A stretch of DNA of 64,000 bases from Zanthoxylum bungeanum (GCA_019454045.1 SKCR01038129.1:1-64000), one strand, 5' to 3'; shown: positions 12,558 through 24,208, numbered from the stretch's first letter. Notes: generated from the sequence alone by a model not told the origin. A program made the numbers and translations.

Positions 12558-13254
12558 AAAAATACAGTGTCTACAGTTGCCCCTACTTTGATGGGGCTTC
12601 TGCAGTGTGTGACAGTGACAACCCTATCAAAGTTATGGATGCATTTTTTTTACTTAAGTGGCTTGTCGGCTGTCGTACTTACCTGCTGCTTTGCAAGATG
12701 CTTGGAACTGAGTTGATCTGGTGGTGAGGTGCTTGACCCCTGGTTCATTCCCAAACTGTTACTTGAGAGGTGGTCCATTCTTCTAGAGGAGTTGCTTGTC
12801 CCCATTCCCGAGATTATGCTTCATTCCCAGAGCGCCATTCCCGGCTTGCTCATCCTCATTCTCGAGGAGTTGCTTGTCCTAATTCCCGAGGTTAAGCTCC
12901 ATTCCTGGAGCACCATTCCCAGCTTGCTCATCTTCATTCCCGAGGAGTTACTTTGTAAGAGGTGGTCCATTCCTGAACCATTACTTTGTGAAAGGTGGTC
13001 CATTCCCGAACCGTTACTGTATTAGAGGTGGTCCATTCCTTAATCGTTACTTTATGACAAGTGGTCCATTCCCGAACCGTTACTTTGTGAAAAATGGTCC
13101 ATTCCCAGACTGTTACTGTATGAGAGGTGATCTATTCCCGAACCATTACTTTATAAGAGATGATCCATTCCCGAACCGTTACTTTATGAGAGATGGTCCA
13201 TTCCCGAACCGTTACTTTATGAGAGGTGGTCCATTCCCGAATCATTAATGATGT
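12558..13254 (+). repeat. Segment D, copy 1: CATTCCCG repeats and 33-bp minisatellite
   Basis: After about 180 bases of unique sequence the core CATTCCCGA recurs. At 12790-12960 it sits in longer, irregular units. From 12964 to 13254 a strict 33-bp unit (GGTCCATTCCCGAACCGTTA plus 13 bases) is repeated nine times; GGTCC-type starts fall at 12964, 12997, 13030, 13063, 13096, 13129, 13162, 13195 and 13228. Because 33 is a multiple of three, the array is open in several frames with an 11-residue repeat. I see no start context or homology that would make it a gene. Confidence 0.85.
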
Positions 13255-13322
13255 AAATGGTTCATTCCCGAACCGTTACTGATGTGAGATGCTTCGATCT
13301 CCGAGATTCATTCCCAAACTAA

Positions 13323-13612
13323 GTTGATAATGTGGGCCTCGACCCTGGGATTCATTACCCACATTGTTGATAATGTGGGCCTCGACCCTGGAATTCATTC
13401 CCGAAACTGCTGATGATGTGGGCCTCGACCCTAGGATTCATTCCTGAAATTACTGATAATATGGGCCTCGACCTTGGGATTCATTCCCGAAACTGCTGAT
13501 GATTTGGGCCTCGACCATGGGATTCATTCCCAAAACTACTTATAGTGTGGGCCTTGACCCTGGGATTCATTCCCAAAACTGCTTATAGTGTGGGCCTCGA
13601 CCATGGGATTCA
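13323..13612 (+). repeat. 43-bp minisatellite, copy 1 (seven units)
   Basis: Units carrying TGTGGGCCTCGACCCTGGGA followed by TTCATTCCC. The GGGCCT starts fall at 13334, 13377, 13420, 13463, 13506, 13549 and 13592, exactly 43 bases apart each time. It follows the 33-bp array. The CATTCCC core is common to both arrays, so they probably arose from one ancestral word. Confidence 0.9.
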
Positions 13613-14740
13613 AAGTGTGTGTGTGTGTGTAAGAGTTCATTCACAACTTGATTTCCTGGTAAGCCAACTCAATGATTTCATTTCAAAAATTGGGATCGAT
13701 GGGTCAAACCAACCTAGATGTCTTAATTATGCTCTGCAATTGCTTTTCTGTGCTCAATATGTTATGATTTTCTTTTTCTTTTTCTTTTGTCTCTTCCTTT
13801 CTTTTTTTTTTGGGCACACCTACCGTTTAAGGTAGCATTTCTCCTCATAGTGGTCCTAATACTCGCCCATGGGTAGCTTCACGCTTATCAGTTATATGTG
13901 GTTTATTTTTTTTAGAGACTTTTCTTTTATCTGCAACCATACCACACATCATAACACAAGCAAATCAGGATAGACATCTAAGTAAATGGTCATTCATCGA
14001 CTTGAAATTTCTTCAAGTAGTCACCTTGTCGACTACTCAGGTTTTCACTACTAAGAACCCATAATAAAGTGCTTACGAGTCTAACATAGATCAATCACTC
14101 AAAGTACCACATATCATAACACAAGCAAATCAGGATAGATATCTAAGCAAATGGTCATTCATCGACCTGTAATTTCTTCAACTAGTCACCTTGTCGACTA
14201 ATTAGGTTTTCATTACTAAGAACCCATAATGAAGTGCTTACGAGTCTAACATATATCAATCACTCAAAGTATAGGATAAAAGTTTATTAAAGAGCTTATC
14301 ATTTCTAAGATTTCACCCTAAAGCAAACAATATCATCATTGGACTTATGACTAACTATAATAGACTAAAAACAAATAATTTTTTTCTTTTTTTTTATTTT
14401 TGCTGAAAATCCCCCAATGGTCTTTCTATTCTTACCGTAAAATTTTCTGTTTCTCGGCTTCCTCTTCCCCGATATCCATGTTTACTAAACTCTTTTTGAC
14501 AAGTCTTTTTTCTCTCTAACCCAACATATATCTATGATGGCTTTTAAAACACGGGGTTAACATGATTCGTGTATGCATGTGATTATCAAAACAGCATATC
14601 CGACCTTATTCCTCCCGCACTCATGGTAAGTCCATTTTTACTTTTGCGGTAAGGTGGCTAAACAACCTCAAATGATAGGAGGCCCAAACAAAAAATGTCC
14701 CTTTACTATTTTGAAAACTTTTGGCGCAATCATCATAAGT
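13605..14740 (+). repeat. Segment B, copy 1
   Basis: Non-coding. It starts at AAAGTGTGTGTG, has a short GT run (13617-13630) and CT-rich tracts, and matches 32620-33490 and 33917-34020. Two differences from copy 2: a 165-bp tandem duplication here (13941-14105 repeated from 14106), and loss of about 430 bases between GTAAGTCCATTT and ACTTTTGCGG near 14640. No gene recognised. Confidence 0.7.
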
Positions 14741-14749
14741 TATAAACTC
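14741..14749. repeat. Left target duplication of insertion 14750-17016
   Basis: TATAAACTC here and TATAATCTC at 17017-17025 match at 8 of 9 bases. The uninterrupted copy of the host repeat (34014-34025) has a single CATAAACGC at this place, confirming the duplication. Confidence 0.6.
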
Positions 14750-17016
14750 TGTTGGGATGTATGCCCTATAGCTACATGTGATGTAAACAGTTTTATGTGT
14801 TTTGAAATAAAACGATGCATTATTCATTTATCAAAATGAGTGTCATACATAAGAGGATTTAAGTTTGAAGTTAGTAATCTTAAATAGTCCATAGAGAGCA
14901 AACAAGGCGGGTACTTTGTTTATAGTTTATCTATAGTCGCGGTCTATTCTATATTTGTATGGCGACCTTGATCCGGGATCGTCCATGTAGAGACATGAGA
15001 ATGGAGGCACCTTGTATGATGTGATCATATAGGACTTGACCCAGATGGAAATGACATTCTTATAATATCCGTTAAACTAAGAAAGTTATTTCGATCTACT
15101 AGATGGTTATATATGGATTGATCTTAATCCTGAGTGTACTACGAACTCTTGCATGGTAGGGCATGTCCTTTGATTTACAAAGGTGAGGTTGATGTAGCAG
15201 TCCCGGCCAATAGCTACGTATTTTGGGGGCATGGTCTGTTATGTAGCTGGGAACGTTTTACATAGACATGAAGTTCACTCCTTCTTGCGAGAAGTAGATG
15301 AGTATCTTTCTTAAGAGTTGATTCGGTGTTTGAACGATTTGAGCGCTCAAGTCTTTCTGTTACGAATAGAAAGATTAAAATTAATAATGGTTATGAATAA
15401 ATCGTTCATTAAAGAATCAATGGTACTTAAGGTAAAAATGATTAGAGGGGTATAATGGACATTATGACCCGACTCTAATTACGAGATACTCGTGAAGGGT
15501 CAATTCGTATGTAATGACTATATCGATGGATACCGACTTGGTTCGGCTTAATATATCATCTGCAGTAACGAGAGTGCAACTTCAGGTTTTTAGTGAAATA
15601 ACCCGGAGTTAATAATTCGGAATATTTAATTAAGAGCTTAATTAATATTTCAAGATTATTGGAGCTCGGAACCGTAGGTCCATTTGGTCCCCGTGCTAGC
15701 TCAATTTACTCTAACGGATTTAGTATAATTGGATAGTCCAATTATATACTCACAACGGTATAAATATTATTAATATGATTAATAATATTAATTATGTCAC
15801 ACTTGGAACTATATATTAAAAGTTAATATATGATTAATATAATAAATAATTATATGATAATTATTTATTGTTAATAATTAAATTATATATGATATAATTT
15901 AAATGAAGCCTAAACTTGGAAATCCCAAAGTTTGGGTTTTGGACTTGACATTATTTTGGAAGTTACACTATTTAATTGGATGTCAAATATTCAATTTTGT
16001 AACATATATTTTCTTTATGGAAAGTTAATATAATTGTTACAAAATTAATGGAAAAATAATGCTATGGCCGATTCTTGTATATGGTTGGAAGGGAAAAGTT
16101 TTGTTTTATTTTGGAAAATAAAACCCTTAACTTAATTTTGGTGGTTACACTTTTTGAATGGTAATCACAACTTTAATTTTGTAACATTTTTTCCTTTATG
16201 ATAATTGAATTTAGTGTTACAAAATTAAATCAAATTCCCTTGCTTGGTCGATTATTACACATGAAGAATATGAAGGGATTTGTTTTTTTTTTTTGGAAAC
16301 AAATAACCCTAGGTATAAAAAGAAAATTTTATTTTACTTTTGCCTACTATATCATTCTTGAAAAACCCTAGCCTCCATCTTATTCTTTATTCTCTCTCAA
16401 TTGTTGAGAAAAGAAAAAAACAAAAACAAGAACAAAAATAAGAAAATATTATTGTGACAAGCTTCTCTAAAGTGTTTATAGATTTAATATGTGTGAGTCA
16501 AGCCCACACTTGTTTCCGTTGGTTGTGAGATATAGCACGAAAGATCTTATGGTTTCGAATGAAAAAAATTCATCTCCTCGATTCGTCTTTGATTCATAGC
16601 AGTGACGGTAATTTTCCTCACTGCCGCATCTTGCTATAAAGGGATTTCGGGGTTGAATTTGTTTTAATCCGAACTTTTGGGAAACACTTGGTGACTTTTT
16701 GGGGCTGAGTTGGGACTATTTTTTGAGTGAAAAATCAAACCTAAAACATCACAGCAGGTCATGCAAATCAGGGGCTGTTTTCGGTACAATTCGGTTGCGT
16801 AACGGGTCCAAAACAATCAGTTATTTCACTGTAGTTCGGGGGACTATTCGGGGACTTTTTCCGGGGAATTACATGGCTGAAATCTTGTCCGAAATAGAAG
16901 CAAATTTTCAGTATACCTGCTGGCCAGATTCGGTAACTTAAAGGGAAGGGCAGAAAAAATTTTCAAGTCCGATCCATGAGCCTAAACCACTTCCTCTGTG
17001 CGAGGAAAGTGTTTCA
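14750..17016 (+). mobile_element. Probable solo LTR (Angela-like start) inserted in segment B/C
   Basis: Starts TGTTGGGATGTATGCCCTAT and ends GTGTTTCA, so the termini are TG and CA. Length 2267 bp. The start resembles plant Angela LTRs. It contains a TATA-like GGTATAAAAAG (16311-16321) and no coding region over 80 codons. Its edges are fixed by comparison with the empty site in the other repeat copy. The duplicated flank looks like 9 bp, not the 5 bp usual for Copia and Gypsy elements, so a non-TIR Mutator-like element is an alternative. Confidence 0.55.
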
Positions 17017-19344
17017 TATAATCTCATCCCATTTTAAATAGCCCAACAAGTTCGTATCTTATTACGAGAAGTCCAAATGGATCTAAATGATGATGGTCCC
17101 AAACACAAGCATAAAAGGGATAGCTTCTATAGGATACACGACTATGGTTCATATGTAGGCTTACAAGGGCTTGGATAAAAGCTCCCATTGGTGAAGGGTT
17201 GCCTACAACTAGGTCTCCCCACTCAAAGGTTCGAGTGACCAAGTGAGCTCGCCTTTTTTATACCCTAAGGTAATTGCAAACAAGTGATGATCATCACATA
17301 ACAATCCACCGCTTTGAGTGAAAATGACTTCCCGATACATGACGCCATCGGGGTAAAAATATATGAGACTTGGGTGACTAAAGCAAGAACCACAAATATT
17401 ACAAGGCATTATTTCAAGGCCGATTCTCTATACATAATAGAGTCACCAGACTGTGGACACGGCACAGAGAAAGGTGATGCTATCCGGGCTCGTGGCCCGT
17501 TGGGAGAACGGAGTAGCCCGCAAGTGGACTAAACTGGAGAATAAAGGAGTCACCACCGAATGTGAACAGAGAAATGATTTAAGGTTGCACTCACCCCTCG
17601 CAAGGGAAGACCTCACACCCTTGGGTTCAGAATGGTCCCTTACTTATGCCAATTGTAATGAACGGGTTTATGCAATGTTGTAACCAACTCTTATGCAACA
17701 CATGCAAGATAATTCAAATAACACACAAGTTTTCACACCCATAACATAAATAAAAATGAAAGCAAATGCATAATTCCACAAGTATATTAAATAAAGAAGT
17801 GCGATAATGTAATATAATAATAGCAGTAAAAGTATTAATATTTGAGAGCGATAAGTAAACACATAATGCAAAAAGAAATAACCAAAGAGCCAAACATGTA
17901 TAAAATATGATGAAAGAGTCTGTATAGTGTGTGTGCGTTCATGTAACGTTCGAGAATGCGTTCGAACAGTGTGAGGCAGAATGCATGCGTTCATGTAGCG
18001 TTCGGAAAAGCGTTCAAACAGGATCCTAAAAATGACATCTACAATGACATAAACACATGTAGGAATGTTTCTCAAGCAGTACATGGAGTTTTATCCCAAG
18101 TACAGACCGCACTGGCGTCTATTTGGATTCAGCTACGGAATTTATGTATGGGTTTCCAATCGATATACCACAAGAGGCAACACTCAAGCATTAACACAAT
18201 GTAATCATGGAAAAAACGTGAAGTGATGCGGCTTAATAAATAAAGATAACTAAAGGAATGAATATGAAGCGATAACTAAAAAAGCAATAGAAAAGAGTAT
18301 AACTAAATAAATAACAAAAGGAAATGTGTGATGACGAATAAGATAAAAAAATAAATTACAAAAAGGAAAAATAATGGTAGAACAAAAGAAAGGAGAAGAG
18401 ATGAGACCAAGAGACTTGGCCAACATCTATATAGGATCTTCTATGTCTGGTTGGACATATTTCACATCCAACCAAGCATACCTAATCCGGCGCAGTAAAA
18501 TATCATGGTAAAGGCTGCCCTCAGGCATTTCCCGCAAATAGGGTGACCTTTAATCCGATGTAAGTAGTCCATGCGCACTAAATGGTAACGATGAATAAAT
18601 AACTAAAAGAACAACAATAAATGAATAACGGAATAAAAGAAAAGAGATGCGACCAAGAGACTTGGCCAACATCTATGGGATCTCGTATGCCCGGTTGGAC
18701 ATATCTCATTTCTAACCAAGCATACCTTGTCCGGCGCAGTAAAATATCATGGTAAAGGCTGCCTTCAGGCATTTCCCACAAATGAGGTGACCTTTAATCC
18801 AATGTAATAGCCGTGCGCACTAACAAATAACGATGAATAAATAACTAATGGAATAACGAATGAAAATTAAATAGCGGAATAATAAACACAGACAGTAAAT
18901 AAACATAAAAAACTAAATAACAAAAATATTAAAGAAATCAAATGTGACCAGTGTAGGATCTCGCATGCTCGGTTGGACATATTCCACGTCCAACCAAGCA
19001 TGCCGTATTCGGGATAACAAAACGAATATTAAAGAGAGGGCCCTCAGGTCTTACCTTTTAAGTCACTTCTCGGGAGTGCGTTGAGACGTCGCCAGAAGGG
19101 TTAATGCTCCGTTGTTATTCTGGTTCGCTGGTTTACTGTTTTTGTCCACTATTTTCTCTGTTTTCTTACTATTTTGGACTGTTTTTATGGACTAATTTTG
19201 GTGCTATTTTTTGTGATTTTAAGGACTGTTTTTGGGTGATTATTTTGGGTTGTTTCATGTTGATTAGGGCTGCTATTTGTTTGTTGTCTCGATCAGTGAA
19301 GGACTGTGTTTGCTTTTATTTTATTCGTTTGGCTGGCTAGTTTT
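17017..19344 (+). repeat. Segment C, first copy
   Basis: Matches 34021-36384 throughout. No gene recognised; frames of 66-138 codons (for example 17668-18084 minus) are not kept in the second copy. It holds a hairpin CCCGAT...ATCGGG (17333-17353), GAGTCACCACC-like text near 17550, a stretch of AT-rich simple sequence (17700-18400), and a 3-fold degenerate sub-repeat (18390-19030). GGAGTCGCCACC in the other copy recalls Tat/Ogre LTR sequence, but that is a weak hint. Confidence 0.65.
18390..19030 (+). repeat. Three degenerate sub-repeats of about 245-295 bp
   Basis: Each unit has CCAAGAGACTTGG (itself palindromic, about 18408 and 18653; decayed in the third near 18947). This is followed by a hairpin GGTTGGA...TCCAACC (for example 18449-18474), then CCGGCGCAGTAAAATATCAT and GGTGACCTTTAATCC. 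The same three-unit array is at about 35400-36060. The units are separated by AT-rich filler such as GAATAAATAACTAA. Confidence 0.75.
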
Positions 19345-20633
19345 GTTTCGGTGAGTGGGATTGGGTCGGTGTGTCTTATGATCTGTGTGAGTGTGTGTGA
19401 AGTCTAGGGTCGTGCAAGGTGTAAGTGTCATGTGAAAAAGGGAGCTAGGGTTCTTTGAGTTGCTTCTACCGTGAGTGTCTAGGTTAAAAGTGTGATGGTA
19501 CTGTGAGAGATTGAGAGTGTGTGCGTGACATGTGTCTTTGTGTGGTATGTTTCGGTCAGTCTGTAATTGGATTGAGAGAAGAATCAAGATGGAAGGAGAT
19601 GCGAGGGTTAAGGTTTATTTTTGTTTTAATTCCCTGATGGTGCCGAGTGTCTAGGGTTTTTATTTGTGTTTGTTTAGTGATGGAAGGGTTACAGTTTTCG
19701 TGTTGGTGTGGGATTCAATGGTATTTGTTGCTTTGTTATTTCTTGGTGAGGGGTTCTAGGGTTTGTGTGTTTATGTTTCATGTGGCTACTAGGGTTGTTT
19801 GGTGTCGTTTGTTTCGACTGTTGGTTGGATTTTATTGCTTTATTTGTGTCGGTTATTTGGCTTAAGGGTTGGTGAGCAGTGAGTATCTTTTATAGTAGTG
19901 AGTATGTTTGATCAACAAAGTGAGAGAGAGAGAGAAATTGGTGTTTTAAGGAGAAAAAAGCATGAAGAATGAATGGATTAGGGTCTCTCCTTGTTTTATT
20001 AGGGTTTCTCCTTGTTTTATTGTTTTTGGTGAAGGTCCGGTTGGTGGTTGATGTGGGTGGAGTTTGTTTACTTGAAGGGTGAAAAGTCTAGGTTTATGTG
20101 TGTGTTATTTACGTGATTATGATAGAGTGGTTTCTGTCTTTTGTTGATGAGAGTTGAGAGAGCTGCGCGTTTGTTTTGTGTTTTTTTCTTTTTGTGTAGA
20201 GAGAGGATTGAGGGGCGAGAGGTAGAAAAAGAGTGGCGAGAGAGAGATAAGAGAGCCCAAATCTGAGATTAGGATTTTTGGTTATGTCATGAGTTCTGTT
20301 GGAGAAATGAAAGGGGAGGCAGTGTGAAAAATGAGAGATTTTATAGTTGCAAGCTAGAGTTAGGGTTTCCATTATTTTGGAGAGGGCTTAGGTGTGTGGG
20401 CCTTGTGAGTTGCATGGGCTTTGGATGGGTTGCGAGGTTTTGGGCTGAGGTTAACGTTTAAAACAGGAATTGACTAAGCGAACCCGAGGCTAAAAAGTGA
20501 GTTTAAATTTGACGAGGTATTAATTTTTGGAATTTTCCCTTTAGATATTTGTTTCCAACGACTCCGTGAATTATCGAGTAGTGCCTCCATACGAGGCTCA
20601 TATTAGGCTTTATGCGAAAATGCAGTGTCTACA
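19345..20633 (+). repeat. Segment A, copy 2 of macro-tandem repeat
   Basis: Starts TTTCGGTGAGTGGGATTGGG and ends ...CAGTGTCTACA, collinear with 11288-12557. A small internal duplication of GGGTTTCTCCTTGTTTTATT occurs near 19990-20020. It carries the same telo-box-like words. Non-coding. Confidence 0.75.
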
Positions 20634-21311
20634 GTCACCCCCACTTTGATTGGGCTTGTGCAGTGTGTGACAGTGACAACCCTATCAAAGTTATGCATGC
20701 ATATTTTTAACTTACCTGGCTTCTTTGTGAGAGGCTTCGAACTGAGTTGATCTGGTGGTGAGGTGCTTGATCCATGGTTCATTCCAGAACCGTTACTGAG
20801 TTGAGGTGGTTCATTCCCGAACCATTACTTGAGAGGTGGTCCATTCCCGAACCGTTCTCCATTTCCGTAGTGTCATTCCTGGCTTGCTCATCCTCATTCC
20901 CGAGGAGTTGCTCATCCCTATTCTCGAGGTTATGCTCCATTCCCGGAGCGTCATTCCTGGCTTTCTCATCATCATTCTTGAGCAGTTGTTTATCCTCATT
21001 CCCGACATTATGCTCAATTCTTGGAGCGCCATTCCCCGGCTTGCTCATCCTCATTCCCGATGAGTTACTTTGTGAGAGGTGGTCCATTCCTGAACTGTTA
21101 CTTTGTGAAAGGTGGTCCATTCCCGAACCGTTACTGTATAAGAGGTAGTCTATTCTCGAACTGTTACATTGTGAAAGGTGGTCCATTTTCAAAATGTTAC
21201 TGTATGAGAGTTGGTCTATTCTCGAACCGTTACTTTATGAGAGGCGAGCTATTCCAGAATCGTTACTTTATGAGAGGTGGTCCATTCTCGAATCGTTACT
21301 GATGTGAGATG
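20634..21311 (+). repeat. Segment D, copy 2: CATTCCCG repeats and 33-bp minisatellite
   Basis: Same layout as 12558-13254. The strict 33-bp phase is visible from 21081 (21081, 21114, 21147, 21180, 21213, 21246, 21279), seven units; the first part (20770-21060) holds longer irregular units. Unit sequence has diverged (GGTCCATTC, AGTCTATTC, GAGCTATTC) but spacing has not. Confidence 0.85.
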
Positions 21312-21342
21312 CTTCGATCTCCGGGATTCATTCCCAAACTGA

Positions 21343-21740
21343 GTTGATAATGTGGGCCTCAACCCTGGGATTCATTCCCCACATTGTTGATAATGTGGGC
21401 CTCAACCCTGGGATTCATTCCCGAAACTATTGATGATGTGGCCCTTGATCATAGGATTCATTCCCGAAACTGCTGATAATGTGGGCATCGACCTTGGGAT
21501 TCATTCCCAAAACTGCTGATGATTTGGGCCTCGACCATGGGATTCATTCCCAAAACTGCTTATAGTGTGGGCCTCGACCCTGGGATTCATTCCCAAAACT
21601 GCTGATAATGTGGGCCTCGACCCTGAGGTTCATTGCCAAAACTGCTGATTGTGTGGGCCTCGACCCTGGGATTCATTCCTAAAACTATTGATTGTATGAG
21701 CCTCGACCCTGTAATTCATTCCGAAAACTGCTGATAGTGT
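21343..21740 (+). repeat. 43-bp minisatellite, copy 2 (nine units)
   Basis: GGGCCT-type starts at 21354, 21397, 21440, 21483, 21526, 21569, 21612, 21655 and 21698, exactly 43 bases apart. There are two units more than in copy 1, so unit number has changed while the period has stayed fixed. Confidence 0.9.
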
Positions 21741-22064
21741 GAGTGGTGAGGCACTTCGCCCCTACTTGTCCTCATTCCCGAGGTTGCTCTCCATTCCATG
21801 AGTTCATCATCACCTTTTCTTTTTCATCAAAGCCTGCGAACACAAAACAAAAATTGTATGTATATGACGTGTATACATGGATGCATTCCCTATTCCGATT
21901 GGTTAGGCCTTCCTTGTGCTCTTTGGTGCCCTTTGCCTATAAATGTCTTTGGTCGCCCCATGAGTCTGCTTACAATTTTCTTCTACCGGTTCTCTTTTGG
22001 TGATTGCTTAGTTCTCCTTGGTCCCATGGCTCAAGATCTCATTATGTCCTTGATTCGCGAGGTG
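21741..22064 (+). other. Segment E, left part (present only in second macro-unit)
   Basis: Sequence between the 43-bp array and the inserted Copia element; it continues at 32217-32619 beyond that element. It is missing from the first macro-unit. A TATA-like CCTATAAATG is at 21937-21946. An ATG at 22027 opens a frame of 17 codons that would run across the insertion site and stop. I recognise no gene. Confidence 0.45.
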
Positions 22065-22069
22065 GTAGA
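22065..22069. repeat. Target site duplication GTAGA (left)
   Basis: GTAGA directly before the TG of the 5' LTR. The same five bases follow the 3' LTR at 32212-32216. A 5-bp duplication is normal for Copia integrase. Confidence 0.95.
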
Positions 22070-23123
22070 TGTTGGACAATTATGACCCATAGCGTCACTA
22101 TTTGTACAGATCACGGTGTTGTTGTACAAATTAACTATGTAATAAAGGAGATTGCACTCTTATCATTTGTGATTAGATCACCTAGATGTATAAATAATGA
22201 GAGGTCCCTATGATTTGTTCCTGGATGGAGAATGATATGAGACAGTATCAGTCCCCGAAGGATAAATCATTAAATATCCCTAGTCAGAGTATTATCGAGA
22301 TTAGACATCGATAAATACGTAAAAGACTAGTATTACACTTGTGCGCGTTTGTGAGGGCACAACGGCATAGTTCTCATATATTTGGGTATATGATACTCAC
22401 GCAAGTGTAATAGGAGGTTGTGTTTTGCCGATGGTACGGGAAACAGCTTCGCTCTAGATTGACCCCGCGGAATCCCATTAGTAGTATGACTATGTGTCTA
22501 TGGGAGTCTGCAATCAGGGTAGGTGTATTTGGTCTTAACCTGAGACTTGCATCGCTAATACTTACTATAATCGATATACTTTAGTTGAGGTTGTCCAGGG
22601 CTTTAACCGGTTCTGTGTACGCTAATTCTGGGTATATTGAGAATCGTAGTGTGTTGGGTGTGATATCAAGACAGAAGTATCACTCCAGTCATAGTGGAGA
22701 TGACGGTCACGTAGGATACGAAACTCGTTCTCTTAAATGCTCGAGCTATCGGGATATTATGACTAGGTCATGTATATCCGATTATAGAGACTAGTTACCA
22801 GACATCTGATATGTGCTTCGTACGGGGCATACACATTTCCAGCCCCAGGCCTAGCACGTGATCATCCGATACTGGACAGAAATACACAATACTTCGGTAT
22901 ACTACGCTTGATATAGATCATATATTCCTGTAAGGATATTTTCGGAGAATTGGGTAGACATGGTGCTTTGCTAGAAGCCAACCTTGTCTTGTAAATCGGT
23001 ATAAATGTGGTACAAGGTACTTACGTGTTCGGATAGTCCGACGACCGTATTTACTGCCAACATATTCAGGGATCTCATGGGTCGCTTCCCAAAGATTCAC
23101 CGATGATGTATGACTCGCACTGA

Positions 23124-23424
23124 AATTAATCTGGGATTAATTCGATGAGAGAGAAAATTAATCTGGGATTAATTACGGAGATATTTTATCTAGGATAAAA
23201 TATTAATAAAAGAGAGAGAACGATTAATTTGGAATTAATCGATAAAATAATATATTCGATATATTATACGAAATTGGATTTCGACGCGGAATTAAAATTA
23301 GATTTTAATACGGGCGAACGAATTAATTTAGAATTAATTCGTAAGCGACGTGAACAGTGATTTCGCTAGGCGTAATCATTTAATTGCGACGCGACGAAAA
23401 ATTCGTTAATTTGGAATTAGCGAA
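23124..23424 (+). other. Triloop palindrome chain, LTR copy at 22070
   Basis: Arms and centres include AATTAATC-tgg (23124), ATATTTTATC-tag (about 23181), CGATTAATT-tgg (23221-23241), TAATATAT-tcg (23248-23266), GAATTAAAAT-tag (23289-23311), CGAATTAATT-tag (23319-23341) and TTCGTTAATT-tgg (23402-23424). The last one has one T opposite G, a wobble pair in sense RNA. Confidence 0.85.
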
Positions 23425-23721
23425 CCCGAGCCCGAGAGTGATTGCGAGCGCATTCGCATTTCGAATTTGAGCGCGGCACGCAAGTCACATCAAGCGTCAA
23501 ATCGCTAGTCGCATCAATTGTCAAATCACTTGTCACTGTGAGTGATGTGATGTGACATGACATGTTGTCACTTTATAAAGTGACTTGATGTGAATAGAAA
23601 AAGGTGATGGGAATAAAGGTGAAAGGACTTGTACTTTTGCTTTTTGCTTTTTCCATTTGACTTTTGATTTAAGTTTAATATATGTTTTATTTATTTACTT
23701 GGTAAATGTTTTAAAATAAAA

Positions 23722-23732
23722 TATATATAAAG
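23722..23732 (+). promoter_or_regulatory. LTR TATA box
   Basis: TATATATAAAG followed by a CT-rich stretch (TTATTCTCTATCTCCTCC). It is in the same place as in the other S1 LTRs. The RNA start is expected about 25-35 bases downstream. Confidence 0.6.
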
Positions 23733-24208
23733 CTTTTATTCTCTATCTCCTCCAAGGATTGCTCACGTTTTTGACAAACTTTTGGAGCAAAATTGCTCTA
23801 TCTCTCTCGGCCTTGGAGGCCTTTTCTTCATTATTTTTCTGGTTCAGAAACCGTGAAAGTGAGGAAGAAATGAATGATTTTGTTGCAAGATCTAAGTGCT
23901 AGCACACTCTAGGAGACATACAAGGTGATAGGGAAGTGAGTTTGTGAGCATGGAAAAGCTTGAAGCTTGGAGCTTCAATGGTGATGACCATGGCCGAATC
24001 TTGGAGGTGCTTCAACACTCAAAACCGACCACTCTACTGCCTTGGAAGAGCCTTGGCCGAACCTCCAACAAAGAAGAAAAGGAAGATCTTCTTTGGTGCA
24101 TCCAAACCAATCATTGTGAGTATATGTTTCCGCCATTATTCCTTGATGTATTCATACGAATTTTATACTTGATTTCATGATCTTGGGACCTATATTAGAA
24201 ACCAACAA

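Larger units (their letters stand above)
22070..24207 (+). repeat. 5' LTR of S1 element (2138 bp)
   Basis: TGTTGGACAATTATGACCC to ...AGAAACCAACA. The palindrome chain is at 23124-23424. Frames inside the LTR, such as 22585-22794 and 23944-24180, recur in other LTR copies and are discussed as a finding. Confidence 0.93.

Noticed and set aside
12988..13248. Repeat protein with 11-residue GGPFPNRYFMR-like units
   Set aside because: The frame is open only because the minisatellite period (33 bp) is a multiple of three; several other frames are open too, and the flanks show no gene context.
12964..13612. CRISPR-like array
   Set aside because: Units are contiguous tandem copies with no unique spacers, in plant transposon-rich DNA.
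17668..18084. 138-codon minus-strand frame in segment C
   Set aside because: Not kept in the second C copy (only 61 codons at 34724-34909); Tyr/Leu/Ile-rich translation of AT-rich simple sequence.
23944..24180. Possible small gene MSMEKLEAWSFNGDD
   Set aside because: It is the transcribed end of a Copia LTR and is present again in the 3' LTR (31949-32176) with a changed frame.
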